DNA from: Scalesia atractyloides
Lineage: Eukaryota; Streptophyta; Magnoliopsida; Asterales; Asteraceae
Length of the DNA stretch: 64,000 nucleotides
Assembly (NCBI GenBank): GCA_947069175.1
Contig: CAMTDV010000027.1
Location: 41,615,369-41,679,368 of the forward strand
Direction: 5' to 3'
Shown: positions 33,001 through 44,890 of the stretch, one piece after another
Position numbering within the stretch: the stretch's first letter is position 1
How the letters are laid out: the number at the start of each line of letters is the position of its first letter
Notes under the pieces: model-generated
What the model was told of the DNA's origin: nothing
Database searches by the model: none
The model's input: the letters and a program-made list of their open reading frames with translations, nothing else
Position numbers and translations under genes: made by a program

Positions 33001-33389
33001 TCAAAGGTTGTATATTTTCGATTGTTTTTTCGTGTTTTATAAATTCTATATTTCATTTACAAAATACATAATCGTACGATCAAGCTAAACGATATTCGTA
33101 ACATTTTTGGACCAAAATCCACTGTTACATATGCCATTATAACCTTCAAATAACCTAAACAACGAGTTAGAAGTGTTAAAAAAGGAAAAATAATGACAAA
33201 ACAAGTCCAGGGGCCTAAGCTGTCAAAAATGCAAAATTTTTGGCATCAGGGTACCTTACGGACCGTAAGCTATTGGTTGTCGTCACACCCTCAAATTCCA
33301 CATGAGGGGTTATCAAAAAGATACTCCGAAGGCTTCAGGATCGAGGTCTCATTAGCCGAAGAAGACCCTGGCCAATCCACGTGGCCTGC
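33001..33389. other. spacer before the mitochondrial-like block
   Basis: No gene is visible. It contains a short palindrome CTTACGGACCGTAAG at about 33260-33275. A related TTACGGTCCGTAA lies at about 56426, in the chromovirus-like LTR, so this may be a piece of an old LTR. Confidence 0.35.
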
Positions 33390-34334
33390 TTGACGAACGT
33401 CAGCGGCAGAGACATGGTAAATTGGTCCGCGGGCATCACGATAAGGGACCCCCAAAAGGGATGTCGTCCGATGGGTACACGAAAGTGACGAAGTTGCTTT
33501 GACTACAGAACCATGCCTGTCTATTGGAGCGAATTGGATGAGCTCTAGCAATTGCGCTCCCTAGACCACTACCATGTAGTTAGGTAGGGACAATCAATCC
33601 GGGAATCTAGGAATGAATGGGGACCAAAAATCAGACAATGACAGAGCGGCCTGTGATTCAGGATTGATCGACGCCCGAGGAACGCTCGACCGAATGAATG
33701 AGTCACAAGGTGTAAGCCCCAACGACAGAAGAACCTAGGCGCGGAGCATGATCTTGCTTATGCATTACTTGGGAAGGATTGCCCTATCCCTTTGTTGGGG
33801 GCTTTGGCTACCCCACCTCATTCCCTTCACAAGCCAAGGACAAGATGAACAAAAAGAACCCCAAACCTGCTTGTTTAGAGAACAAATCTGTTCTTGTCTG
33901 CTTTAACGCTGCCCATCTTCTATAACCGGTTTGATCACATCAGCTTGAGCATGGCTAACTGGGGTGCTGGTGCATAGGCTACACAAGCGGTACACTGAAG
34001 ACCAACCCAATCTCGATGAAAAAGTAGAAGCAACTAAAGAAGGGTGACGAAGCTTCACCGTAAAACGACGCGCGACCAGGAAGGTTAGGAAGCCACTCCA
34101 CTTTCTTGATCAATACCCACCTTCTTGTCCTTAGAGTTGTTCCCTTTGTTCCATCTACCTCTCGCTGGGGTAGTCCGAACTATAATGCCAGTTTTATCTT
34201 TTTATGAAGTGTGGGGAAAACGACGCCCTCTACTTCTACTTCTAACTAAAGGCGAAGAGCCGGCATTGCAAGCAAATAGAGAGCCTCTGCCCTCGTCCAA
34301 GGAAGGAGTTTGCTTTACCCAACCCCCTTTTTGA

Positions 34335-34485
34335 TAACAAGGCACATAATAAGTATCATGTAGAGCAATGTCTAGCCTAGAATTTGCCGGAACTATTCCA
34401 GTGAGCCCCCCTATGGTGTACAAAAAGATGGAGCCTACAACAAATAACATGGGTGTTTTGTATTGTATCGAACCCCCCCAGGCCT
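34335..34485 (-). pseudogene. cox1: mitochondrial cox1 fragment
   Basis: On the minus strand the frame reads SIQYKTPMLFVVGSIFLYTIGGLTGIV, then LDIALHDTYYV, the conserved core of cytochrome c oxidase subunit 1 around helices VIII-IX. In cox1 the next residues carry the heme-ligand histidines (VAHFHYVLS), but here the match stops after DTYYV and unrelated sequence follows. About 45 of some 520 residues remain, so it is non-functional. The normal role is the catalytic core of complex IV. This could be a copy moved to the nucleus, or a mitochondrial chimeric fragment that moved as a whole. Confidence 0.85.
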
Positions 34486-34720
34486 AGCGAGTTAAGCAAG
34501 TTCCTTTTTTCTTTTTTCAAAGGCAGTCCTTTTCTTTCCCCGGACCGATGACTCGCTTGTTCAGTATTGCTAACTATTATTGGAGGATTCTGTCCGATTG
34601 GTCATGAACATCGTAAGGTGCTACTCCTCACGAATCCCAGCATACCCCTGGTTGGGATGGGTAAGCCCACCACTTCACTTTCACTTAGGCCCGGGCCAAG
34701 TCAGTGGGGGGACCCTGTTG

Positions 34721-34756
34721 CCCCCCCCCCCCCCCCCAAAAAAAAAAAAAAAAAAA
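34721..34756 (+). repeat. C17-A19 homopolymer pair
   Basis: Seventeen C (34721-34737) are followed directly by nineteen A (34738-34756). The exact lengths are uncertain in most sequencing data. Confidence 0.9.
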
Positions 34757-35139
34757 GAAACTGTACGTGAGAGTTTCTATTCGGAAATTCATCCGGTGAC
34801 TTCACGGTCGGTTGGTTGCTTGCCTGTGACTTAACTTCCTCGTACCCCTTCTCCTAGAAAGTGACTTCTTTCATTCCTTGACAGCTAGATCTTTGCCGAC
34901 TCTTAGCTTTCCAGGCGGGTGAGAAATGCCAATTGCTAGCTCTAGCAGATGTTCCCGATCTTGAATTTATTTCATTTACCTCCCTTCTAAGATCAAATAT
35001 TTCGAGCCGGCTTCCGTGGAAAATTCATACTTTCTTTTTGATGTTGCGATCACATAAAAACATAAACTTTGAGGTTCCTGAGAAAACAGATCTCTATTAG
35101 CAAGTTTCGCCGTACAATATATAACCTAGGACTGGCTAA

Positions 35140-35310
35140 AATGAATAAATTCTCATGGTTTCCGCCGGCTAATAGCGCGAGCAGCGTAATGGAGTCCCCG
35201 GGGCGGACGACGTGAGTGAGAGCCCAGACCATAGCGGCTTTAGAGATTTCTCTTTCGGATTTAACGATGACGAAAACATTCTCCTGGAGGCTTTCCTTTC
35301 TGCTACGCGC
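35140..35310 (-). pseudogene. N-terminal fragment of a plant receptor-like/inactive kinase (USP-like domain)
   Basis: The minus-strand stretch VFVIVKSEREISKAAMVWAL then THVVRPGDSITLLALL matches the start of plant PERK/PTI1-like 'inactive protein kinase' genes, which open with a universal-stress-like domain (...ALTHVV.PGD.ITLL). Only this piece remains. The kinase domain is absent, and upstream frame sequence looks like former 5' UTR. It is probably a captured first exon. Confidence 0.6.
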
Positions 35311-35982
35311 CGATACGGTACGATTTGATCTACTGTTACCACGTCGGATCGACAACAGGTGGGTTTGAGGACGGACCGTCAAACTCCAAAAGTCATTTGT
35401 TTCTGTTCCTATATATACGGGTCTGTGCTGCATTTCCACGATATCATTCCGTGGGCGTGCTATTCCCCGAGAGGTCATCCAAACCTTCTTCTTCTTTACA
35501 TTGCATCGCTTGGCATCCTATTCTTCTCCTTTAGGATAGGGTCGTCGTTGGTCCTTTTTTGCACTAAAAAACTAGTCAGAGCAACTAACTGTCTACGTAC
35601 GAAATTTACGGAACATGGATAAGAAAGCAGGCGGGATAAAAGAAGAGCGAGGCATAGTGAGAAAGCTCACCTTCTGTCATGCGCTCTTTCTCTTTTGTCA
35701 TGTTAAGGATACATTCTGGGAAAATCAAACTTCCATCAAAGAGAAGCAAATGAAAGGCTTTCATAAAAATTGAGAATGAAGTTTTCATTCTGTACATGCC
35801 AGATCATGAACTGCTTTGTACAAAATTCACTGAGATTGACTTTAGATATCGCATTTCCGGTATAGCATTTACTGCTCGATATTTCCGGTATGTAATTGAC
35901 TCGTATATAAAGAAAGAAAGTCTTTCAATTCCTAGTTCGATAAAACGTCCAAAAAACCTGCTACAAAAGGGTCAACGCGAAC

Positions 35983-36056
35983 GAAGGTCTACAATAACGA
36001 AATGTAGTAGATCACACTGGAAAGTGATTTACTACATTTCATTATTGTCGACCTTC
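35983..36056. repeat. long hairpin, 33-bp arms with 8-base loop
   Basis: Arms 35983-36015 and 36024-36056 pair at 30 of 33 positions (start GAAGGTCTACAATAACG). The loop is ACTGGAAA. It lies in the mitochondrial-like block. Confidence 0.85.
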
Positions 36057-36460
36057 ATTCTCCTGCTTGCGGATTTTTCCCTGCGCTAATTCAGGAGCCT
36101 TCTTCTTTCTAAAAAGAAACAAAGAGAAGAAAGGTTTGGTTACAGGAACCCAGATGGCAAGAGGCTTCAGCAAGAATGGAGAGTAGAGTATAGTGCAATG
36201 AAGTGAAATGTACCGTCACCTGAAATCTTAAGACTTCGTATGCGAGCAAAAATCTCAGCCTCGTTCTCGGCTGCTATTTCGGCTTTAAACGTAGCCAATG
36301 ATTCACTGCTTGTGGAAGACTCCAAAGCAGGAAGACTTGTTGCATCTCCACTTTCGTAGGATACTTCGCCAAACAAGAATGAGAATTGATAAAGTTTTCT
36401 TGGGGTTTTTCGCCTTCAATAGCAGAAGCAAAGAAGTCAAATCAATGCAGCTTTCGTGCG

Positions 36461-37610
36461 CAGCCTAAAAACCAATTATTTCAAGTTACAAATCATCACC
36501 AACAACACGCTTAGTGATCAAGTTTCAAAAGTTCAAAACACAGTTCAAGTTAACAGTGGAAGCAAAGTTTAAAAATCCAGACAAAATTAAAAACCACAAG
36601 TTCAAAATAAAAGTAAAACGTAAGTTCATTAAACTACGACACTCCAATCATCGCAAGCTTCTATCCATGCAGTACCTAACGACCTACAAAGCATGCAATA
36701 TTGTGTCAACATAAAATTGGCGAATTCACAAATTTAGTTCAGCGAAAAGCGTAAGTATAAGTTCACAAGTAAATGTTATAAGTATGACTTGGGTAGCTAA
36801 CCCTCATCAAGGTAACTAAACTATGTGTACCGAATGCTGACGTTATAGTTTTGTGCCCTCATCAATGTCTATCCATATTGATGAAATGAAAAGGTTAATA
36901 GTTCACGCCCAACTCCCAGCACGGTGTGATATTTGTCAAACCTAATAGCGCTATCAACTAATACCCCACCTGCCAACTCGGCATCTAATCGATGAATATG
37001 TAGGGACTTCAAGATAGAGTTTTCGTTTAGTTTAAGTGTACTATTCCACCTCCAATGGATAATATGTATGTTGTCCCAAACTAGGAACACGCACGAAGCC
37101 CCAAACCCGGGACGCATGCTTTTAGAAAAGAGTTGTGAACTCACCTTGTTTTGCTCGGCTAGAAAATGTGTGAAAAGTAGCAAAAGTGGTCAACCTCGTC
37201 TTGATATAGTTACCATTATAGTTAGTTTGTGCTCACGTATCTCTACACGTAGATAGCACACAACCATGTTGACATTTAGTTAACCGTTTGTGGGTAGGTG
37301 CATGTGATTATCTCATTACATGCAATACGTTCATTAGCACTCGTTAAGGTTTTAAACAACCACTAACACCTTGTAGTAACACATAAGTACACTCAAAGCA
37401 TCTACATTAATTTCAACATGTTTTAGTTTCACATCAGATTTTGAGTAGTTTTAGGGAATTTATTTAAAATACCAAATGGACTCGAAAAATTACGATATTT
37501 TTACAAGAAATGTCATTCAGTCCACTAATACTTGTGGATTTTTCTCATGACCTAATTGCTCACATAAAATTCACTAAAAATCATCTATCACACATAGGTC
37601 TGATTCATTA
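36461..37610. other. spacer, possibly an old LTR broken by the SIRE insertion
   Basis: No gene is recognised. The stretch at 36840-37250 has the look of a chromovirus LTR. The sequence directly left of the SIRE element continues at 55225 after it, so 36461-37615 and 55225-56396 were once one contiguous piece. Confidence 0.4.
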
Positions 37611-37615
37611 CATTC
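37611..37615. other. target-site duplication CATTC, left copy
   Basis: CATTC precedes the SIRE 5' LTR and is repeated at 55225-55229. Confidence 0.92.
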
Positions 37616-38267
37616 TGTTGGATCTATTGAACCCTATAAAAGAACAGATGATTGGAAAAACAAAATGATCTATATCATCTGATCAAGAATAAACATTACT
37701 TTGAATATATAACTCCTCCTAAAGGTAAAGACATCAAACATCTTCTGTTCAAAGGTCCGTTGAAACTAAAGTCTGCTATACAAGATCAGTTGAGGACAAG
37801 CTCTGCCCAAGTCAAAGGTCTGCTGGACCAACAGAGGTTAAAGCTCATTAGAGTTTCTTCTCAACAGATGCTGGATCAACAGAGTTTCTATTTATCAATG
37901 TAACAGTGTTTAGCATAGCAGATGTTAGGGTTTGTTAGGTCGTTAGATGTCATTGTCAAGGTGACGTCAACTAAGATGCCACAGTGGTTTGATTTGTACT
38001 ATAAATAGAACAGTGCATGTATTGTTCTATTCATCACTTTCCTTCTAACATTTATGTACGGACAAATCAGAGTGATATTAGGCTGAGGGGGAGTTGTAAT
38101 ATTGCATGCATACGTGAATTTACAAAAATAGCATGTTTATGAAAACAATCTCTCTATTGTTGTGATTTGAAAGTTTATCATTTCCGCTACACTATTTCAT
38201 TGTTGTTTCTTCATTCATTTGGTTTCATCTTTAGCATTCACAACAATATCAAACTCAGATCCTAACA
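37616..38267 (+). repeat. 5' LTR of the SIRE element
   Basis: It starts TGTTGGATCTATTG and ends CAGATCCTAACA, 652 bp. TATA box at 38000-38007 (ACTATAAATAGAA), kept in the 3' LTR near 51600. It contains a TGACGTCA-type stretch near 37961, a possible bZIP site. Confidence 0.9.
38000..38007 (+). promoter_or_regulatory. TATA box of the SIRE 5' LTR
   Basis: TATAAATA in the context TGTACTATAAATAGAAC, conserved in the other LTR. Confidence 0.6.
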
Positions 38268-38269
38268 AT

Positions 38270-38281
38270 TGGTATCAAAGC
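38270..38281 (+). promoter_or_regulatory. primer-binding site, initiator tRNA-Met
   Basis: TGGTATCAAAGC two bases after the 5' LTR; one change from TGGTATCAGAGC. It primes minus-strand synthesis. Confidence 0.85.
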
Positions 38282-38469
38282 TTGGTCAATCAAATTTAAT
38301 TTAACAATCATTTTGATAAACACAGATCAGCTCTTATTACTGGTTCGTTTGTTCATTGTATTGAAAACATAGTAAAAGTTTATTTACATTCAAAGTATTC
38401 TAAACAAAACTTGTTTGTAAACAATTAGAAGTGTCTCAAAATCCATAAGATCCACACAGCACTTGCACC

Positions 38470-41030
38470 ATGTACAAACCCCCGATGTTTGTCAGATCAG
38501 AGTATAACATTTGGCAACGTCAGATAGGTCACATACTTGCACAACAGAATACAGGTTGCTGGAAATCAATTATCATCGAACCTCATGTTCCGAAGGTACC
38601 GAGTGCTGAAGACCCAAAAGTTCAAGTTCCAAAGAATCCTAAAACTACTATGAGCACGATTTTTAAAAAATCGAGCTAGATGCAAAGGCATGTAGCATCG
38701 TTGCTACGACTTTGCCAAATGATATCTATGCTGGCCTGTTGCATTGCAACAGTGCAAAGGAGTTGTGGGATGCTTTGAAAGAACAATTCGGTGGGACAGA
38801 GGAGGTTTTGAAAACAATCGTGAAGTTTTGAACCAACAGTATGAAACATTTTGTCGTGTTAAAGGAGAGCCATTAACTCAGCAGTTTGAAAGGTTTAGTT
38901 GTCTAATTAGTGAATTAAAACTGGTAAATGTTAACTATCCTGATTCAACCTTGAATACCCGACTTCTAAGTTCATTACTAGAAAAATGGGACACTATTGC
39001 TTTTGTAACTAGAACTGCTATTGGGTTCAAAAGAGATGAGTTTAACTTAGCTTCATGGTAGGCTTCTCACTTATGAGTAAGAGCTTAACCAGAAAGAAGC
39101 TACAAGAGTCAGGATAAGTTGCTGATGACTATGCCTTTGGTAGTCCAACACTTTTTGGTCAAGAAGAAATCTCTAGTGGTAGTAAGGATCAGAGTTTTGA
39201 TCATTTTATTGATATAACATCTGGTGGAAATTTTAACTCTGATTCTTACTCACCTAATTATGCTTTTGCAGCAAATGGGGAAAATCACGTTTCTAATAAC
39301 TTATCTTTTGAGTTAAATGATCTTCAACATTTTGATCCTGTTGACTTGGAAGAAATGGACATTTTCCATCAATTGGCCTTGCTAAGTGTTAGGATTAGCA
39401 AGTTTTACAAGAAAACTAGTAGGAAGTTTTCAGGGTTGCATGGGGGTTTAAAAGTTGGGTTGGATAAGTCAAAAATCAAATGTTAAGTGTAATAGGCTAG
39501 GTAATTTTGCTAGAGAATGAAGGAGCCAAACAAATGGCCCTATAATTACACATCCAAGTCCTAGACGTCAAAACACTGTCCATTATTTCCAATATACCCC
39601 TGCTCCACACATGCAAAACACTGCTCATTTTGTACACCCTGTAAACACTGTTCTTGTCCAGTATGTCCAAACCACTGTTCCTTAGATACAATATGTTCAA
39701 GCGCCAGCTCCTCAGGTCCAAGTGCAACCTGCACCACAAGCTACACAAACCTCTGCTCAGGCAGAGACCACTCAACAGAGCTTCTTTACACAAGGCATGG
39801 TTGATTGGAGTAGCTTACCTGAGGAACTCACTGATGAAAACTTTGCTCTAGTTGCTAATTTAGATAAGGAAACTAAAACTTTTTGTTTTATGGCACTAGA
39901 CACTATTTTGGAGGGGAATGAATATGAGGAAGTGGTGTCCAATATTGATGAGGTTTGTGAAAATGTTGAAACAAATGTTACAACAGATGTTACACAAGAA
40001 ACTGTTGGTGAAGAAAAGATTGGTGAAGAAATGGTAAAACCGCTGTTTGACCCATGGGATTCCAGCTTTTGTGAAGGAGAATGTGATTGTGCCATGATGG
40101 CTGCTGCTAAGGTATCACCTCAAGTTCTTAAAGACTTATGTTCAGACAAATGTATTATTGCTTTTGCTAACATTAAAGAGGTGAATAAAAATCTTAGAAA
40201 CAAGATCTGAAATGATGAAATACAGTTTGAAAAACTTACAAATGAGTTAAAATCAAAACTGTTAGAAAAGGATAGTGAAATCAGCAGTCTCAAACATGAA
40301 CATAACCAAGGATCAACTTCAAATTATAATATAAAATATCAAAGTTGTAAAAAGGGGCTTGAATCTACCCAGATCACTTGTGAGAAATGGGTAGAGTCCT
40401 ACAAAGGTTATAAGTTGATGTTAGAATCATAAATCAAAAGCAATGTAAAATTTGATGCAGTGTTCAGAAAAAATGACAACGTTTTTCAAAACACTGCTGT
40501 AAATGATTGTGGTTTGGTTGAAATTATTCCAACAAATTTGGCTGGTCAAGAAAGAAAAGTCACTGAACCAAATGGTAAGAAAATTATTTTAGAAAGACTA
40601 GAAGGATCCTCAACTTTTAAGGAGATTGAGAAATATTAATTCAAACCTACCTGGTTAGATGAGTGCGACATTCTTGAAAATTTTAAGCCAATGGATTTTT
40701 CTACCATTGAAGGTGTAAAAACACCTCAAGTCAAGATCATTCCCTTACAAGACTTTCCAGCAAATGTTGCATCATCTGTTGAAAAAAAGGGTGAAAAAGG
40801 GAAGAAGAAAGAAAAGATAACAAACTTATTTTGTTATTTTTGTGAAAAGAAGAATCATGTTACTAAAAACTGTTTTCTTCTAAAAGCATATGATATTAAC
40901 AAAACAAGAGTGATTATTGATGCACCTCACTGTACAAGCTGTGGTAAGAAAAACCACCAAACTACGAGTTTGTTTATCTCAAAAGTTTTGATGTCAAAAG
41001 AAATGAGTATAAATCCAAAACACTAGAGAA
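38470..41030 (+). pseudogene. gag: gag of the SIRE element
   Basis: It starts MYKPPMFVRSEYNIW about 200 bp after the LTR. A copia gag (UBN2-type) follows, with SAKELWDALKEQFGG (about 38755), NQQYETFCRVKGEPLTQQFERF and LLSSLLEKWDTIAFV. A long, poorly conserved Q- and acid-rich middle (39700-40210 is the longest open part) precedes the zinc knuckle CYFCEKKNHVTKNC at about 40832-40875 and a second, partial CTSCGKKNHQTTSLF. Stops and frameshifts near 38680, 38770, 39060, 39480, 40210, 40430 and 40640 break the frame. It is far longer than the usual copia gag, as in SIRE. Confidence 0.8.
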
Positions 41031-41429
41031 TTCAAGAAAAGAAAAGACCAAACAGACCTTTGTCCCAGTCTAAACATCTGTTACCAAAAAAGTGAATATA
41101 ACCTCTGTTCCCAGATAGGTTCAGGTAAAAGATGCACCACCAGCCAAATAATTTCCAAGAGGATATGGCCAACCAGCTTATAAGAGTGTACCACTTGGCT
41201 ATGAGGTCTACAAAAGACCCTTAAAACCAAGAGTAAACAAGCATCCTCATGGTTATAATCATCTGACAAGAAATGGTTCACAACAGATGTTTCAAAAATC
41301 TGTTCAAAATTCTGACCATTCTCCTAGACTTGAGGCTGAAATGTTTGTGACCCATCTAAAGCCGTTTTGGATTTGGACACTCACCAAAACTAATATGTTA
41401 CTGATGTGTAGGGAGCTTCTACTTGCCTT

Positions 41430-42726
41430 GATAGTTTATGGTATGTAGATAGTGGAGGCTCCAGGCACATGACAGGATGTAGAGCCCTTCTCAAAGATTT
41501 TCTAGTACATGGAGGGGTGATATATCCTTTGGTAACAATTCAAAAGGTAAGGCGTTGGGGTCAGGGACAGTTCAAGCAGGGAAACTCATGTTTGAAAATG
41601 TCAATTTTATTAACAATCTAAAGTTCAATCTTCTTAGTGTATCTCAAATGAGTGATAAAGGTTATGGGTCATTATTTACTAAGAAGCATTGTCAGATTGT
41701 TGGGCCAGAAGTGGTTAAAAAGATTGAAACAATCATTGCTGAAAACAACGCACAACTTGTTGCTCATAGGAGTGGCAATGTGTATGTAGTTGATATGTAG
41801 AAAGATATCCAATGTCTAATGCATGTCTGTTCTCAGTTGCCTCCAATATATAGATAGAATTATGGCATAGAATACTTGGTCACACAAATCTCAAAACTAT
41901 CACCACACTCTCTAAAAAGGTCTTGTGAGAGGTCTTCCATCATAATAATTCACATGTGATGAACATTTTGTTTCCTGTTTAAAAGGTAAACAACATAAAA
42001 GTTCATACAAAGCAATTGAAGAGTCCAAAACAAGTCAGTGTCTACAGTTGTTACACATGGACTTGTTTGGCCTTGTAAAAATCATGAGTCTTAAAAAGAA
42101 GAGGATTGTATTGTTATAGTTGATGATTTTTCAAAGTTTACATGGACTTGCTTTTTGCACTCCAAAGATGAGACTGCAAGTATTTTGCAAGACTTTGTCA
42201 GAAAGGTTGAAAAGCAATTTGACTTGCCAGTAAAAGTCTTTAGGAATGATAATGGAACGAGTTTAAAAATAAGGAGTTAGATGATTTCTGTGTGTCAAAA
42301 GGGATTGTTAGGCAATACAACATCCCAAGGAGACCAGAACAAAATGGGGTGTTTGAAAGGAAAAATAGAACTCTAATTGAAGCTGCTAGAACAATGCTTG
42401 TAGACTCAGGTTTATCCTTGTCTTTTTGGGCAGAGGCTTTAAACATTGCTTGCTATGTACAAAATAGAGTTTTAACTAACCCCATGCATCAAAAGACTAC
42501 TTATGAAATTCTGTACAAGATCAAACCTCTGATCTCATACTTCAAAATCTTTGGCTGTCCATGTTTTATTTTAAACTTAAAAGATTATATTTCAAAATTT
42601 GCAGCCAAAGTAGATTGTGGTTATTTTCTAGGATACTCAACCATTGCCAAGGCCTATAAAGTGTTCAACACAAGGACTATGTGTGTGGAAGAGACCTTGA
42701 ATGTAAAGTTCAATGAACTTTCTTAG
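41430..42726 (+). pseudogene. pol: protease and integrase of the SIRE element
   Basis: Protease: LWYVDSGGSRHMTG (about 41440-41480) has the DSG active site. A 246-bp open frame (41555-41800) then reads FENVNFINNLKFNLLSVSQMS, the usual protease tail. LWHRILGHTNLKT (about 41860-41895) is the pre-integrase zinc region. Integrase core: LLHMDLFGPVK for the first Asp, FRNDNGTEFKN for the second and PEQNGVFERKNRTLIEAARTML (42330-42400) for the Glu, so all catalytic residues remain, but a one-base loss at about 42258 and stops near 41800, 41930 and 42118 break the frame. It ends in the stop at 42724-42726. Confidence 0.82.
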
Positions 42727-43075
42727 TTAAAAATCCCATCAAATTCTGCTAAATTATTTGATTTAAATAAATTTACATTTGAAAATGTGTCTGTCAAAAC
42801 TAACACTGCAGGTACACTACAATCTCCCCATCAAGATTATGGATATGACATTGTGATTCCACAATACAAAGTCAATTCCTCAACTAGAGCAACAAATGTT
42901 ACTAACAACAGTGAAAACTCTGCCACTGCTGGATCAACTGTTGTTGATCCTCAAACCTCAGACAGCTCATCCAGTCAAACCCCTGTTGACAAAAGTCCAT
43001 TTTTTGTGAACACAAGTTAACCCATTTTACCCCTATCCCACCTATACCTCCACCTCAATTTCAAACAAATATTGG
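42727..43075 (+). other. Ser/Thr-rich linker of SIRE pol before the solo LTR
   Basis: An open stretch at 42787-43020 is rich in S, T, Q and N (NSENSATAGSTVVDPQTSD), typical of the variable linker between integrase and RT in copia pol. The TSD copy ATTGG is at 43071-43075. Confidence 0.6.
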
Positions 43076-44377
43076 TGTAACGCCTCACTTTTTTGTACTT
43101 TCCTTAATTAGAAAGTGTAATCGTATTTCTAGTTATGGAAACTTGTATTCGTATCGCATTCGTATTTCATTTCCAAATCTTATAATCCGAGACTTGATCA
43201 TAATAAAATTCATACCTGATACATACTTGTCTTACATGCATTTAATTGTTAAATACGTGTTTACATACAAACCGATACTTGTTATACATGAAAATACTCA
43301 TACATTCATACTTGATACCAAAAATATACTTACATATACATTATACACTTGAAAACATGCGAAAATATCAAGTTTTACCATGAAATGAAAGATAAACTAA
43401 GTTCAAGGACTAAAAATAGCATAAATCCGGAGAAAGTGGTTTCTTGCCCATGGATTGATCCATTTTGTGTTTGTTGCATTAAATGCACCCAACTAACAAC
43501 CCCCTAACCCCATCTATAAATACCCACCTCCTCCCACTCTCATTTCACATCTCAAACACTTCTTCTCTTCTCTCTAAAGCTCTCTCTATCTAAAGGTTCA
43601 AGGCTTTCAAAAGATAGCTTGGTGTTCCTCCAACCCTCCAAACCCTTCGCGAAGTAACAAGTGAAAGCTTGAAAAACCGTGAGTACACTTGACCCATTTT
43701 CCCTTTTTACACAATTTGGGTTGTAACATGTTAACTTACAAAATACCCGAATACATACACTTCATGCTTTATACACTCAATCCATCATACATGCTTATTG
43801 TTATGCTTAGGTACATGCTAAATTCATACATGCTTCTTGTCATTAACTTAGCTAGCCCCAACTTAACATATATAGCGCTATACGAGTAGCACACCGCCCG
43901 TCGGGATATTGTTAAGCTTTAAGTTGATTCATTCTTATTCATACTTTAGTCTCGTTACTTCGTGTGACGAGGGACACATTCATTCTTGTGGACACTTGGG
44001 TTTGGCAATTAGTATTGCATTCTAGCCTACCTTGTATACAATTGCCATGTGGATTTGAGTAAACTCTTTTATACTTATGCTATGTACTTAAACTTGTGTA
44101 TTCGCCAATACTTTTGTATTGAACTATACTTTTAACATGTTACTGGTTGATGATGATGCTTATGACAAATCTAGTAGGGACGACATAGAAACACACCTAG
44201 AATGTTAGGCTTTTTATGTTGTAATTTGTTGAAATTGTTGTATTTGAATTATGTTGTACTTGATTTATGACATGAAATGAGTTTTGAATTTAATATTGTC
44301 ACAAATAGTGTTATGATGTCTCGAGCAATCTATTTTCGTCTCACTCCGATGTTTCCGCCATCGGTTGGGGTGTGACA
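43076..44377 (+). mobile_element. solo LTR, chromovirus-type, in SIRE pol
   Basis: It starts TGTAACGCCTCAC and ends TTGGGGTGTGACA, 1302 bp, with ATTGG at 43071-43075 and 44378-44382. TATA box TATAAATA at 43515-43522 fixes the plus orientation. The ends and the CTCACTCCGATGTTTCCGCC block match the LTR at 60201-62677, so it belongs to a related family. There is no internal sequence. Confidence 0.92.
43515..43522 (+). promoter_or_regulatory. TATA box of the solo LTR in SIRE pol
   Basis: ATCTATAAATACCCACC, followed by a CT-rich leader at 43550-43600. Confidence 0.6.
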
Positions 44378-44890
44378 ATTGGCTTTTCAAAATTGCCAAC
44401 AGATGCTAGCTCAAAGGATTCCCATCTGTAGCCTTCACCTCTCAATGCCATAATTCCGTACAAGGGAGATCTGGTCTACCTTAAAAATCACCCACAGACG
44501 TTATTGGTAACATCAATGAAGGGGTTCTCAACAGAAGTCAATCCCAAAACATTTGCCTTTTTGCTGGTTTTCTATCACTCACACAACCTGTCATGTACCA
44601 AGAGGCACTGAAAGAAAACACTTGGGTAGAGGCCATGCAAGAAGAGCTCCTATAGTTCAAAAGACAACAAGTATGAGAACTTGTACCATTGCCTCAAGAT
44701 GTATGTCCCATAGGCATAAAATGGGTCTTTAAGAACAAAACAGATGAAAGGGCCATTGTTGTAAAAAAAGCTAGGCTTGTGGTTCAAGGCTATAGGAAAA
44801 AAGGGGCATTGATTATGATGAAACATTTGCTCATGTTGTTAGACTGAAGGCCATCAGATTGTTCTTAGCCTTTGCTGCCAACCATAACAT

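Larger units (their letters stand above)
33390..36460. other. block resembling plant mitochondrial DNA (NUMT)
   Basis: Base composition changes to near 45% G+C, and the text style is that of plant mitochondrial spacer, unlike the A+T-rich flanks. A clear cox1 fragment lies on the minus strand at 34335-34485. Other members are a C17/A19 homopolymer, a 33-bp-arm hairpin at 35983-36056 and a minus-strand frame at 36167-36376 (ESLATFKAEIAAENEAEIF) that resembles plant mitochondrial ORFs, though I cannot name it. A nuclear-type kinase fragment lies within the block at 35140-35310. Both edges are approximate. Confidence 0.6.

Noticed and set aside
36167..36376. Named mitochondrial gene at 36167-36376 (minus)
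   Set aside because: The ENEAEIF stretch recalls plant mitochondrial ORFs but I cannot assign a gene with confidence, so it is described only in the block entry.
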